Shown here one piece after another: positions 35,690 through 43,610 of a DNA stretch of 64,000 nucleotides (its first letter is position 1; each line of letters starts with the position of its first letter). A model generated the notes under the pieces. The model worked only from the letters and a program-made list of their open reading frames with translations, was not told the DNA's origin and searched no databases. The translations under genes and the position numbers were made by a program. Source of the stretch: Halobaculum rubrum (GTDB taxonomy: Archaea; Halobacteriota; Halobacteria; Halobacteriales; Haloferacaceae); contig NZ_CP082284.1 in the NCBI RefSeq assembly GCF_019880225.1, positions 1,302,001 through 1,366,000 on the forward strand, in the 5' to 3' direction.

Positions 35690-37033
35690 ATGGGAGCCGG
35701 AACCGCGACGAAGCGGAGCCTCCGCGCGCTCGCGGAGTACGACGTGCTCGCGCTCACGGCGCTCATCTGGTTCCTCGCGAAGTTCCTCCGGTACGCGTTT
35801 CCGCCGCTGTTTCCCGCCTTTCGGGACGCGCTCGGCGTCTCCAGTGCGGTCCTCGGCGTCGCGTTCACCGCGATGTTGACCGTCTACGCCGCGATGCAGT
35901 TCCCAAGCGGCGCCCTCGCCGACCGGATCGGGGCGCGGCGGGTGATCGTCGCCGGCGCGGTCGTCACCGGGGTCGGCGCGCTCGTGCTGGCGGTTCCCGT
36001 CCCCGAGCCGCTCGCGCTCGGCGTCATCGTCGTCGGGATGTTGCTCGTCGGGCTCGGCACGGGCGTCCACAAGACCGTCGCCGTCCGCCTGCTCTCGCGG
36101 CTGTACCCCGGCCGGACCGGCCGCGCGCTCGGGGTGCTCGACACGCTCGGCGCCTTCGGCGGCGTCGCCGCGCCCGCCGCCGTCGTCGCGGTCACCGGCG
36201 CGACGGTCGCCGGCGTCGCCGTCCCGTGGCTCGACTGGCACGCGCTGTTCCTCGCGGGGGCAGTCGCCGCCGGCGGCCTCGCGCTCCTGTTCGGTCGCAG
36301 CGCCCCCGACCCGGGAGCGGCCGACCGCGACGCCGCCGGCGACGGGGCGGACGACGGAAACACGGATGACACCGCTGACACCGACGACACCGCTGACGCA
36401 GCCGACACTGCGGACACCACAGACACCCACGGCGACGGCGTCGCCGCCGACGCCGGCGGGCTCCGCCGCTACGCGGCGCTGTTTCGCGAGCCGACCTTCG
36501 CCGTCTTCGTGCTCGCGACGGTCTGTTTCTCGTTCGCGTACAACGGCGCCGTCGCCTTCCTCCCGCTGTATCTCACCGACGCCGCCGGGCTCCCGGGAAC
36601 GACGGCGTCGCTGTTGTACTCGGGGCTGTTCGTCGTCTCGCTCGTCCAGTTGGTCACGGGCGACCTCTCGGACCGCGTCGGGCAGCTCCCGGTGATCGCC
36701 GCGACGCTCGGGCTCGCGACCGCCGGGCTGCTCGCGCTGCTGTCGGTCTCGGGCGTCGTCGCCGTCGGCGCCGCGGTGGTGGCGTTCGGCCTCGGCTCCC
36801 ACGGCTTTCGGCCCGTGCGGGGCGCGTACCTCGCGGCCGTCATCCCCGAGGCGTCCGCGGGCGGCGGGCTCGGCGTCGTCCGGACGCTGTTGATGGGCGC
36901 CGGCGCGTTCGCGCCCGCCGTCGTCGGCGGCGTCGCCGACGCGACCGGCTTCGGCGCGGCGTTCGGCGTGCTCGCGGCCGCGCTGGTGGCGTCGCTGGGG
37001 CTCACCGGGGTCGTCGCGGTCGTGGACCGGTGA
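35690..37033 (+). CDS. Major facilitator superfamily transporter
   Basis: A 447-residue 12-helix transporter. The MFS motif A appears after helix 2 as G-A-L-A-D-R-I-G-A-R-R and again in degenerate form after helix 8 as G-D-L-S-D-R-V-G. The central loop between helices 6 and 7 is expanded by an acidic Asp/Thr repeat (D-D-T-A-D-T-D-D-T-A-D style, about residues 215-250). The substrate is not evident. I start at the ATG at 35690 rather than 35627, because the upstream extension is Arg/Pro-rich and a ctttt TATA-like box lies between them. Confidence 0.88.
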   Translation: MGAGTATKRSLRALAEYDVLALTALIWFLAKFLRYAFPPLFPAFRDALGVSSAVLGVAFTAMLTVYAAMQFPSGALADRIGARRVIVAGAVVTGVGALVLAVPVPEPLALGVIVVGMLLVGLGTGVHKTVAVRLLSRLYPGRTGRALGVLDTLGAFGGVAAPAAVVAVTGATVAGVAVPWLDWHALFLAGAVAAGGLALLFGRSAPDPGAADRDAAGDGADDGNTDDTADTDDTADAADTADTTDTHGDGVAADAGGLRRYAALFREPTFAVFVLATVCFSFAYNGAVAFLPLYLTDAAGLPGTTASLLYSGLFVVSLVQLVTGDLSDRVGQLPVIAATLGLATAGLLALLSVSGVVAVGAAVVAFGLGSHGFRPVRGAYLAAVIPEASAGGGLGVVRTLLMGAGAFAPAVVGGVADATGFGAAFGVLAAALVASLGLTGVVAVVDR

Positions 37034-37099
37034 GTGACGGTGTGGTAGTTCTCGACACACTGCCGAAACATCGGAGTGTCGCCCCCGCGTCGACCCCTC

Positions 37100-37933
37100 G
37101 TGCGCTGTACCCTGCTCGGCACGGGCGACGCGCTGGGCGTCCCCGTTCCCCTGTGCGACTGTGAGTTCTGCGCGGCGAGCGACCCGCGGCGACGGCCCGG
37201 CCTCCTGATCGAGGCGGCGGGGACGACCGTCCTCCTCGACGCCCCGCCCGACGTGACCCCCGCGCTGCACGGGGCGAACGTGACCGGCCTCGACGCCGTG
37301 TTCCTCACACACGGCCACTACGACCACGCGAGCGGGCTCTCGGAACTGAATCACACCCGCTACGAGCGCCACCTCCTGAACGGCGACGACCTCGGCCACG
37401 ACCACCCGGTCGCCGACCCCTTCGAGGCGCACGTGCCCCGCAGCGTCCTCCAGAAGTACGCCACGGAGCGACCAGGTCTCGTCGAGCGCCTCGGGATGGA
37501 GGTCGTCCAGTCCGGAGATCGGGTGTCGGTCGGTCCCCTCTCGGTGACGCCGTTCGGGGTCGATCACGGGGATCCGCTGTTCCCGACGCTCGGCTACGTC
37601 GTCCGCGGCCCTCGGTCGGACCCCGGTCGGGGCGACGACGGGTCGGAAGGGGCGGTCGTCGGCTACGCGCCGGACCTGAACGCCGCACCCGACCCCGAGA
37701 CCGTACCCGGCGACGGTCTCGATCTCCTGTTCGCCGAGGGGTCGGTCCTCGGTGCGGAACTTCACGCCGACGCCGCCGAGCTACGGGCCGGCCTCGATCG
37801 CCTCGACGCCGACCGGCGCGTCGCCACGAACGTCTCCGAGCACATGCTCCGGATGCACACCGAGGCGGTCGAGGAACGTGCTCGTGAGTACGGCTACGAG
37901 GTGTGGGCCGACGGCGACGCCACAACGTTGTGA
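37100..37933 (+). CDS. Metallo-beta-lactamase fold hydrolase, PhnP-like
   Basis: A 277-residue binuclear metal hydrolase. It starts V-R-C-T-L-L-G-T-G-D-A-L-G-V-P-V-P and carries a C-D-C-E-F-C cluster and the HxHxDH site H-G-H-Y-D-H, with a further conserved histidine at F-G-V-D-H-G and E-H-M-L-R-M-H near the end. PhnP enzymes cleave cyclic phosphodiesters; other members process RNA. The GTG at 37100 matches the family start. Another GTG at 37076 would add eight residues (S-P-P-R-R). Confidence 0.85.
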   Translation: MRCTLLGTGDALGVPVPLCDCEFCAASDPRRRPGLLIEAAGTTVLLDAPPDVTPALHGANVTGLDAVFLTHGHYDHASGLSELNHTRYERHLLNGDDLGHDHPVADPFEAHVPRSVLQKYATERPGLVERLGMEVVQSGDRVSVGPLSVTPFGVDHGDPLFPTLGYVVRGPRSDPGRGDDGSEGAVVGYAPDLNAAPDPETVPGDGLDLLFAEGSVLGAELHADAAELRAGLDRLDADRRVATNVSEHMLRMHTEAVEERAREYGYEVWADGDATTL

Positions 37934-37960
37934 GGCGAACCCGGCGCGTCCGGTGTCGAC

Positions 37961-38908
37961 TCAGTCGTCGTCCGCGACCGCGGCCTCGCGCTCGTCGCGC
38001 CAGTCGCGGTTCACCGCGGCGACGAGGTCGTCCAGTCGCTCGGAGTGAACCGGCGTCTGCGGCACCCGGAGCGGGGAGACGCTCGCGTCGCCGTCGACGA
38101 CGGCCGCGCGGTCGGACCACGCGGGGTAGGAGTCGGCCACCTGCTCCAGCGTCGGGTGCCGCCCCGGCTGGTCGAGTCGCGCCCAGAAATCGGACTCGAG
38201 CCGCCAGTCGCCGTCGTGGGTCTCGCGCTCCTCGGCGGACGCCTCGCGCACGTCGACGCCGTAGTCGGCCAGCGGTTCGGTGAGTCGGAAGTCACAGGCG
38301 GGCGCGTCGACGGGGGCGTTCACCGAGAACAGGTCGGCGTCGGCGAGGTCCGCGCGGGAGTCGCCGGCGGCGGAGCCGCCGCTGGTCGTGACGTCTGCGC
38401 CGTCGTCGCGGGCGTCAGCACCGACGCGATTCCCGCCGCGTTCGAGCACGTGCTCGACGAGCAGCCGGGTGAGCCGCGCGGGCGTCTCGAAGGTGAACTC
38501 CGCGGGCGGGAAGAACTCCTCGCGGTGGTACGCGGAGACGGCGACCGCGGGCACGCCGAGATACGCCGCCTCGACGGCCGCGCCGACGGTGCCCGAGTGG
38601 CCCATGATGTACTCGCCGCAGTTCGGCCCGTGGTTGCAGCCGGAGACGACCAGATCGAACTCGGTCTCCAGCGCCCGGAGCGCGTAGGCGACGCAGTCGG
38701 CCGGCGTCCCGTGGACCGTGTGGCCCCACTCGTGGCCGTCCACGTCGACGGCGCGCGAGCGCGACCGTCCCACCCCCGACTGGTTCTCCGCCGGCGCGAC
38801 GACGGTCACGTCGGCGACGGCGCGCAGTTCCTCGTACAGCGCCGCGAGACCGGCGGCGTCGACGCCGTCGTCGTTCGTCAGCAACACCCGTGCCTGCGAG
38901 TCGGTCAT
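37961..38908 (-). CDS. surE: 5'/3'-nucleotidase SurE
   Basis: A 315-residue survival-protein phosphatase acting on nucleoside monophosphates. Metal-site motifs are L-T-N-D-D-G-V-D-A-A-G near the start, a Ser loop N-Q-S-G-V-G-R-S, and S-G-C-N-H-G-P-N-C-G about residue 90. It is longer than the usual 250 residues because of an insertion (about residues 155-185, Gly/Asp/Ala-rich) and a C-terminal extension of about 40 residues. The gene converges with the MBL hydrolase. Confidence 0.92.
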   Translation of the reverse strand: MTDSQARVLLTNDDGVDAAGLAALYEELRAVADVTVVAPAENQSGVGRSRSRAVDVDGHEWGHTVHGTPADCVAYALRALETEFDLVVSGCNHGPNCGEYIMGHSGTVGAAVEAAYLGVPAVAVSAYHREEFFPPAEFTFETPARLTRLLVEHVLERGGNRVGADARDDGADVTTSGGSAAGDSRADLADADLFSVNAPVDAPACDFRLTEPLADYGVDVREASAEERETHDGDWRLESDFWARLDQPGRHPTLEQVADSYPAWSDRAAVVDGDASVSPLRVPQTPVHSERLDDLVAAVNRDWRDEREAAVADDD

Positions 38909-39092
38909 GTACGGTGTCTGGTCGCTCGCCGCCAAGTGCCCGTCGGTCGATCCGCTCACGATCGGTTCGTGATTGCGACACGACGGCGACGCGACAGCGA
39001 CGCGGCGAAGACGCGGACGTGAACGTGACACCGTCACGGCGGAGGCGGCGATGGCACCCGACTTTTGGTCTCCGGGGTCGTCGGTAGGCGCG

Positions 39093-39686
39093 ATGGGGAT
39101 CCGCGAGACGGCCGAGGAGGCGTATCGCGAGGCGCTGCCGGCGCTCGCAACGAGCGCGGTCGGCGGGCTGTTCGCCGGCGTCGTCCTCGGCGGGATGCGC
39201 GCCGAGCTTCGGGCGGTCGAGGGGCTGCTCGTGCTCGTGCCGGCGCTGCTCGCGACCCGCGGAAGCGTGTTCGGGAGCTTCGGAGCCCGGATCGCGACCG
39301 GACTCCACCAGGGGGTCGTCGAGCCGCGGGTCGATTTCGGCGACGAGCGACTCCGCGCGGCGGCGACGGCCGCGCTCGCCAACGGCGTGCTCGTGTCGCT
39401 CGTCGCCGCCGTGCTCACCGTCACGGCGCTCACCCTGCTCGGGAGTCCGGTCGCGTCGCTGCCGGTCATGCTCGGCGTCGCGCTGATCGCGAGCGTGCTC
39501 TCGGGAATGGCGCTGACGGCCGTCGTCCTGCTGGTCGTGTTCGCGGGGTACCGTCGGGGGTACGACCCCGACACGTTCGTCGGCCCGGTGGTGACGACCA
39601 CCGGCGACGTGGCCGGCGTATTCTTCCTGCTGGTCGCGGCGCGGACCGTTCTCGCGCTAGTTGGTTCGTTCGGGGGTGGCCCGTAG
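39093..39686 (+). CDS. MgtE-like magnesium transporter membrane domain (first of a split pair)
   Basis: A 197-residue membrane protein corresponding to the transmembrane domain of MgtE/SLC41 magnesium channels, without the cytoplasmic N and CBS domains. Marks are V-E-G-L-L-V-L-V-P-A-L-L-A-T-R-G-S-V-F-G-S in helix 2 and V-G-P-V-V-T-T-T-G-D-V-A-G-V near the end, lining the ion path. Its stop is immediately followed by a second such gene, so the two probably assemble as a heterodimer. An acttttgg TATA-like box lies about 30 bp upstream of the ATG at 39093. Confidence 0.88.
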   Translation: MGIRETAEEAYREALPALATSAVGGLFAGVVLGGMRAELRAVEGLLVLVPALLATRGSVFGSFGARIATGLHQGVVEPRVDFGDERLRAAATAALANGVLVSLVAAVLTVTALTLLGSPVASLPVMLGVALIASVLSGMALTAVVLLVVFAGYRRGYDPDTFVGPVVTTTGDVAGVFFLLVAARTVLALVGSFGGGP

Positions 39687-40244
39687 ATGCCGACCGAGTG
39701 GTCCGTTCGCGCCATCACCCGCGCGATGTTGCCGGTGTTGCTCGTGCTCGCCCTCGTCGAGTTGGGCTCGGGGCTGGTGCTCGGAATCTTGGAGGACCGG
39801 CTGCTCCGGTCGCCGTCGCTGCTCGTGCTCGTCCCCGTCACGATCGGCACCGCGGGCAACCTCGGCTCGATCCTCGCGGCGCGGCTCTCGACGGCGTTTC
39901 ATCTCGGGACGCTGTCGTTCGACCCGAGTGACGACACCCTCGCCGGAAACGCCGTCGCCACCGTCGCGCTCGCGGTCACGCTGTTTCCGGTCATCGGCCT
40001 CGCCGCGTGGGCGCTGGCGGCGCTCCTCGGGGACACGACGCTCGCACCCGGAACGGTGTTTCTGGTCGCGCTGTCGGCCGGGGTCGCGCTGGCCGTCCTC
40101 GCGGTCGCGGTGACGCTCGCGACGACGTACGCGGCGTATCGCCTCTCGCTCGACCCCGACGACGTGGTCATCCCCGTGGTCACGAACGTCTGCGACGTGC
40201 TCGGCGTCGTCGTCCTGTTCGCCGCGGTCGTGGCGTTCACGTAG
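39687..40244 (+). CDS. MgtE-like magnesium transporter membrane domain (second of a split pair)
   Basis: A 185-residue five-helix membrane protein with the same motifs as its neighbour: L-L-V-L-V-P-V-T-I-G-T-A-G-N-L-G-S-I-L and V-I-P-V-V-T-N-V-C-D-V-L-G-V, where Asn/Asp/Thr line the magnesium path. It begins directly after the stop of the first subunit, so synthesis of equal amounts is likely. No CBS domain protein is adjacent, so regulation by Mg(II) sensing is not apparent. Confidence 0.88.
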   Translation: MPTEWSVRAITRAMLPVLLVLALVELGSGLVLGILEDRLLRSPSLLVLVPVTIGTAGNLGSILAARLSTAFHLGTLSFDPSDDTLAGNAVATVALAVTLFPVIGLAAWALAALLGDTTLAPGTVFLVALSAGVALAVLAVAVTLATTYAAYRLSLDPDDVVIPVVTNVCDVLGVVVLFAAVVAFT

Positions 40245-40246
40245 CG

Positions 40247-40669
40247 TCAGCGACGGTCCGGGTCGACTGGCGCGCCGCCCTCGGTCGGCGGCGCGAGGTG
40301 GTCGATGTACTCCTCGGCAGACGGCGAGCGGACGGTCACCTCGACCGATATCTCGCCCAGTTCGTCGGGGTCGCCGACGGCGAAGTTGACGACGCCCCGG
40401 AAGGCTGCCTGCTTCTTCAGGCTGAAGGTGAAGCCGCCGTCGGTCCGGTTGCGCTCGAACTCGCGACGGGCGGTGTCGAGGATCTCCTGTTCGTGGAGGC
40501 TGTCGGAGAAGTCGTCGAGCGTGTGGGTCTCGGCGACGAGCAGCCCCGGCTCGGAGACGAACTCGGCGTTGGGGAACAGCGCCTCGACGGCGTCGCGGAC
40601 GCGGTCGGTTACCTCGGTGTCGTGCACCGGTGCCTCGATCCGCGCGTCGACGCTGTAGACGGTCGTCAC
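40247..40669 (-). CDS. UPF0201-type RNA-binding-like protein
   Basis: A 140-residue protein beginning at GTG (M-T-T-V-Y-S-V-D-A-R-I-E-A-P-V-H) with an alternating alpha/beta pattern and R-T-D-G-G-F-T-F-S-L-K-K-Q-A-A-F-R-G-V-V-N-F-A in the middle. I recognise it as the archaeal UPF0201 family, structurally close to ribosomal L5-like folds; its function is unknown. Its GTG overlaps the TGA of the upstream UPF0200 gene (GTGA), so the two are translated together. In some archaea I recall the two families as one fused protein. Confidence 0.78.
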   Translation of the reverse strand: MTTVYSVDARIEAPVHDTEVTDRVRDAVEALFPNAEFVSEPGLLVAETHTLDDFSDSLHEQEILDTARREFERNRTDGGFTFSLKKQAAFRGVVNFAVGDPDELGEISVEVTVRSPSAEEYIDHLAPPTEGGAPVDPDRR

Positions 40670-41268
40670 TTCTCCACCTCCGGAGCGTCGTCGGAAGCGG
40701 CGTCGGCAACGTCGGAGGCTACGTCCCCACGAAGCACCGCGCGGATGCGGTCCCGAAACGACGCGAGCGTGTCGGTGTTGTCGACGGTCAGGTCGGCGGC
40801 CTCGATGACCTCGCCCATACCGAACTCGAGTTCGCGCTCCTCGCGGTCGCGCAGCGCCTCGACGTCGACGTCGGAGTCGTCGCGGCCGCGCTCGCCCAGA
40901 CGGTCGACGCGGAGATCGAACGGCGCGGTGATGGCGACGAGCGTGAAGTCGTCGCCGAAGCGCTCGCGGAAGCGCTCCAGTTCGACGGGCGCTCGGAGGC
41001 CGTCGACGAGGACGGCGCCCGCGTCGGCACGGGCCGCCGCGTCCTCGATCAGCGGGACCGAGCGCTCGGCGATGGCCGCGGGGCCGTTCTCCTCGCGCAG
41101 GGCGCGGGCGATCTCGCCGTGGTGTTCGGCGGGATCGAGTCCGCGGTCGCGACACTCCGCGCGGATGACGTCCCCCATCGTGACCACGGGAACGCCCTCC
41201 TCCTCGGCGACCGCGGCGGCCTCGCCTTTCCCGCTGCCGGGCAGGCCGACCGTTCCGATAACTCGCAT
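40666..41268 (-). CDS. UPF0200-type P-loop kinase (dephospho-CoA/adenylate kinase-like)
   Basis: A 200-residue P-loop NTPase. The Walker A is G-L-P-G-S-G-K-G-E at residues 7-15; V-V-T-M-G-D-V-I-R-A-E and V-L-V-D-G-L-R-A-P-V-E-L match nucleotide-kinase substrate loops. The UPF0200 family resembles dephospho-CoA kinase and has been proposed for that role in archaea; this is not proven here. A tttaat box (minus strand, about 41291-41296) lies some 26 bp before the ATG at 41268, which is a leaderless start. The C-terminal 20 residues are an acidic Asp/Ala tail. Confidence 0.8.
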   Translation of the reverse strand: MRVIGTVGLPGSGKGEAAAVAEEEGVPVVTMGDVIRAECRDRGLDPAEHHGEIARALREENGPAAIAERSVPLIEDAAARADAGAVLVDGLRAPVELERFRERFGDDFTLVAITAPFDLRVDRLGERGRDDSDVDVEALRDREERELEFGMGEVIEAADLTVDNTDTLASFRDRIRAVLRGDVASDVADAASDDAPEVEK

Positions 41269-41398
41269 CACCGTCCGTTCGGCGCTGGCCGGATTAAAGC
41301 CTGCGAGACGATCGGCCTCGTCCGCCCGCTCGCGTCTGACCGTACGGGTCACCCGGGACCGCGCCGCTTTTGACTGCCCCGCGTGTGCCCCTATCCGT

Positions 41399-41504
41399 GG
41401 GCGCGTAGCTCAGTCCGGATTCAGAGCGTCGGACTTCTAACCGCGCCGGGACTCCGGTGTGGGGAGCCATCCGACGGTCGCGGGTTCAAATCCCGTCGCG
41501 CCCG
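41399..41504 (+). tRNA. tRNA-Arg (TCT anticodon) with a 29-nt intron
   Basis: The acceptor arms gggcgcg (41399-41405) and cgcgccc (41497-41503) pair, followed by a G discriminator. The D stem is gctc/gagc and the T arm gcggg-ttcaaat-cccgt. The anticodon stem tcgga (41429-41433) meets tccga (41470-41474) only across an insert. The loop reads c-t-TCT-a|intron|a, with the intron at 41440-41468 after position 37. CTTC (41434-41437) pairs with GGAG (41463-41466), flanked by two 3-nt bulges, TAA and CCA: a canonical bulge-helix-bulge cut by EndA. The intron folds into further helices (ccgc/gtgg, ccgg/ccgg). No CCA is encoded. Confidence 0.92.
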
Positions 41505-41853
41505 TGTCTCCGTGTCGCGAGCGACGGCGAGCGACCGAAACCGCTCGAAAGGCGGGATTTGAAGCAGGGAGTGAAGCGAACGGAGTGAGCGGAACGACCG
41601 GGGTTCAAATCCCGTCGCGCCCGTGTCTCCGTGTCGCGAGCGACGGCGAGCGACCGAAACCGCTCGAAAGGCGGGATTTGAAGCAGGGAGTGAAGCGAAC
41701 GGAGTGAGCGGAACGACCGGGGTTCAAATCCCGTCGCGCCCGTGCACCGAGGAACGTAGTGACGAGTGAACCGGTACGGCGGGATTTGAGGTAGACGAGA
41801 CGTGCGCAGCGTAGCGAGCACGTCTCGCCATGGTTCAGATCTCGTCGCGTCCG
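41481..41853 (+). repeat. Tandem copies of the tRNA-Arg 3' end (119-bp units)
   Basis: The last 24 bases of the tRNA recur at 41600-41623 and 41719-41742, with a degraded copy at about 41832-41853. The first two 119-bp units (41485-41603, 41604-41722) are identical by eye; the third is divergent and about 111 bp long. Each unit also holds an inverted T-arm piece (cgggatttgaa). Duplicated tRNA 3' ends are what site-specific integrases leave, but no integrase gene is present. The remainder to 42060 carries gagaccgaacgaagtgaggtctc-like inverted repeats and no gene. Confidence 0.9.
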
Positions 41854-42063
41854 CTGTGAGACCGAACGAAGTGAGGTCTCGATAACAAAGAGAAGCGAGC
41901 GCGGTCGAACAGCGTGAGACCGCGACAACGAACGGTGAACGGAGTGAGCCGTGAGCGAAGCGGCCCGTGAGCACCGTGTCGCGGCCGACCGGAACCGTTC
42001 GAGAGACGGGGTTTGAGGCGGGAAGCGAGCGGTCGACACAAGGAATTCATCGGCCGTCGCGTC

Positions 42064-42456
42064 GCTCGGGACACGGCACAACGCGCGCTGTGGTTCGTCG
42101 CATCGACCGGTGAGCCACCCCGCGGTCGTCAACGTCGCGTGGGTTCCCGGCGCCACGATCGTCGGCCTCCCGGTCAGACTCACACTGATCGACCTCGTGC
42201 CGACGGTGTTGTCGCTCAAGGAACCCCGGTCACCGTCTGCACCCGACCGATCGAGCGGACAGCGGTCGCCGGCCGTCCGCGGGCTCTACTTCGTCCTCGT
42301 CGCCTGGCGGCTCACTCCCCTGTGGGCGGTGTCGCCGTGTCCATCGCGGTGACGGTGGTCGGCCTGCCGGCCGCATACTGGCTGTTCAGCCGGGTCCAGT
42401 TCGTCACATCGCCGTGTCGGGTCGACGGCTTGCCTGCTCGTTGTGAGGGAGACGGG
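42064..42456 (+). pseudogene. YccF-domain membrane protein gene, broken by two frameshifts
   Basis: Three successive frames together spell a haloarchaeal YccF-type protein. First, about 42064-42110 reads A-Q-R-A-L-W-F-V. Next, 42110-42349 reads V-N-V-A-W-V...V-G-L-P-V-R-L-T-L-I-D-L-V-P-T-V-L-S-L-K-E-P-R-S and R-G-L-Y-F-V-L-V-A-W. Last, from about 42330, it reads V-T-V-V-G-L-P-A-A-Y-W-L-F-S-R-V-Q-F-V-T-S. The family's two repeats end in G-(L/I)-P and R-V-P-x-V-T/L, which are visible. The W-W segments are lost near the first shift. Two independent frame changes make a sequencing error unlikely. Confidence 0.65.
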
Positions 42457-42492
42457 AACAGAGATCCGAGTTCGAGAGTGTCGATCGGCCGG

Positions 42493-43329
42493 TCAGTACC
42501 GCGAGGGCATGTACGCCATCCCCAGAAGAAGGAACGCGGAGAGCCCGCTGAGGATCGTAACGCCCCACAGTCCGTTCGTCATCGTCGTTTGGGTCTCTAT
42601 TCCCTGCTGGTACTGCTCGTAGGTGTCGAACTCCTGCGTGAGCAGCATCGTCGAGTTGTCCGGGAAGTATGCGAAGTACGTCGTCGAACCGACCGTCACG
42701 TTCGCCTCGTCGGCAACCGAGATCTCGGTGGTCCGCGACGCGAAGTACTCCAGCGTCGCGGCGTCCGAACTCACGGACGCGACCGTCGCGGTGTTGTCCT
42801 CGATGTTCTCGAGTTCGTCGCCGACGGTGTACTCACGTGTCTCGGGCTCCGGGAAGTACTCGTCGGCGGGGATCAGCGTCCGGTTCCCGTCGTCACGTTC
42901 GACCACGTACTCCTGGCCGTCGACGGTCGTCGTCTCGTTCTCGACGCCGGAGTCGTTCTGGAGGATCGCCGCGCGATCGACGACTTCGGTCAAGGCGAAC
43001 GAGTCGGACGCGTTGTCGGTGGTAACGGTCCAGTCTTGCCCGTCGTAGGTGACGGTCGAATCGTTCGCCCAGTCGACGGTGTACCGCGCCGATTCGTTCG
43101 TCGACTCGAGGGTTCCCGAGCGGGTTACCTCACCCTCCTCGGCCTCCGCGGAGATACCGGAGACGGTGAACTCCTGCCCGTCGATAGTGATGGGGTCTCC
43201 CTGGCTCAGTTCGTGATCCGGGTTCTCGAAGGAGAGCTGCGGCGCGCTCGCTGTCGCGATGAGCGAGAACGAAGCCGTCCCCACGACGAGGAAGAACGCG
43301 ACGTAGATGGCCGCGGCGCGTCGTTGCAT
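42493..43329 (-). CDS. Membrane-anchored secreted protein rich in N-glycosylation sequons
   Basis: A 278-residue protein with an N-terminal signal or anchor helix (I-Y-V-A-F-F-L-V-V-G-T-A-S-F-S-L-I), a large acidic extracellular beta-rich region and one C-terminal helix (L-W-G-V-T-I-L-S-G-L-S-A-F-L-L-L-G-M-A). The ectodomain has about eight N-x-S/T sequons, including N-E-S, N-D-S, N-A-S, N-E-T, N-R-T and N-V-T, so it is probably heavily glycosylated. Two similar segments, D-G-Q-E-F-T-V and D-G-Q-E-Y-V-V, hint at internal repeats. I know no function for it. Confidence 0.78.
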   Translation of the reverse strand: MQRRAAAIYVAFFLVVGTASFSLIATASAPQLSFENPDHELSQGDPITIDGQEFTVSGISAEAEEGEVTRSGTLESTNESARYTVDWANDSTVTYDGQDWTVTTDNASDSFALTEVVDRAAILQNDSGVENETTTVDGQEYVVERDDGNRTLIPADEYFPEPETREYTVGDELENIEDNTATVASVSSDAATLEYFASRTTEISVADEANVTVGSTTYFAYFPDNSTMLLTQEFDTYEQYQQGIETQTTMTNGLWGVTILSGLSAFLLLGMAYMPSRY

Positions 43330-43420
43330 ACGTGAGCCACGGACCGCCCGGAGTTTAACCGTTTTCTTTCAGGGGAACACGTCACTCGCCGGGACACGAT
43401 CGCGTGTGCGCTGTAGGAAA

Positions 43421-43495
43421 GCCAAGGGCCGGATTTGAACCGGCGTGGTTCTCCTCTGCAGGGAGATGCGTATGGCCGGACTCTGCCACCTTGGC
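43421..43495 (-). tRNA. tRNA-Cys (GCA)
   Basis: Reading the minus strand, the acceptor gccaagg pairs with ccttggc, the anticodon loop is c-t-GCA-g-a, and the T arm is gccgg-ttcaaat-ccggc. Length is 75 nt, with no intron and no encoded CCA. It lies beyond the 5S gene and the rRNA terminator, and a ggttaagtg (plus strand, 43521-43529) gives a minus-strand TATA about 28 nt upstream, so it has its own promoter. Confidence 0.95.
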
Positions 43496-43610
43496 GCACG
43501 TGTTGAGAGTCGTGTGAGGCGGTTAAGTGTAGCGGATCCAAGCCTCGTGGAGACGCTCGGCCGTCGGCGGTCGGCGTCGCCACTGGTCGGACGGTGTTGA
43601 TATGAAAATG

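Noticed and set aside
41600-41623. Additional tRNA genes in the repeat units
   Set aside because: Only the T arm and 3' acceptor strand are repeated; the 5' half of a tRNA is absent.
41505-41853. CRISPR-like array
   Set aside because: The units are 119 bp with no variable spacers, and each carries the tRNA 3' end. There are no cas genes.
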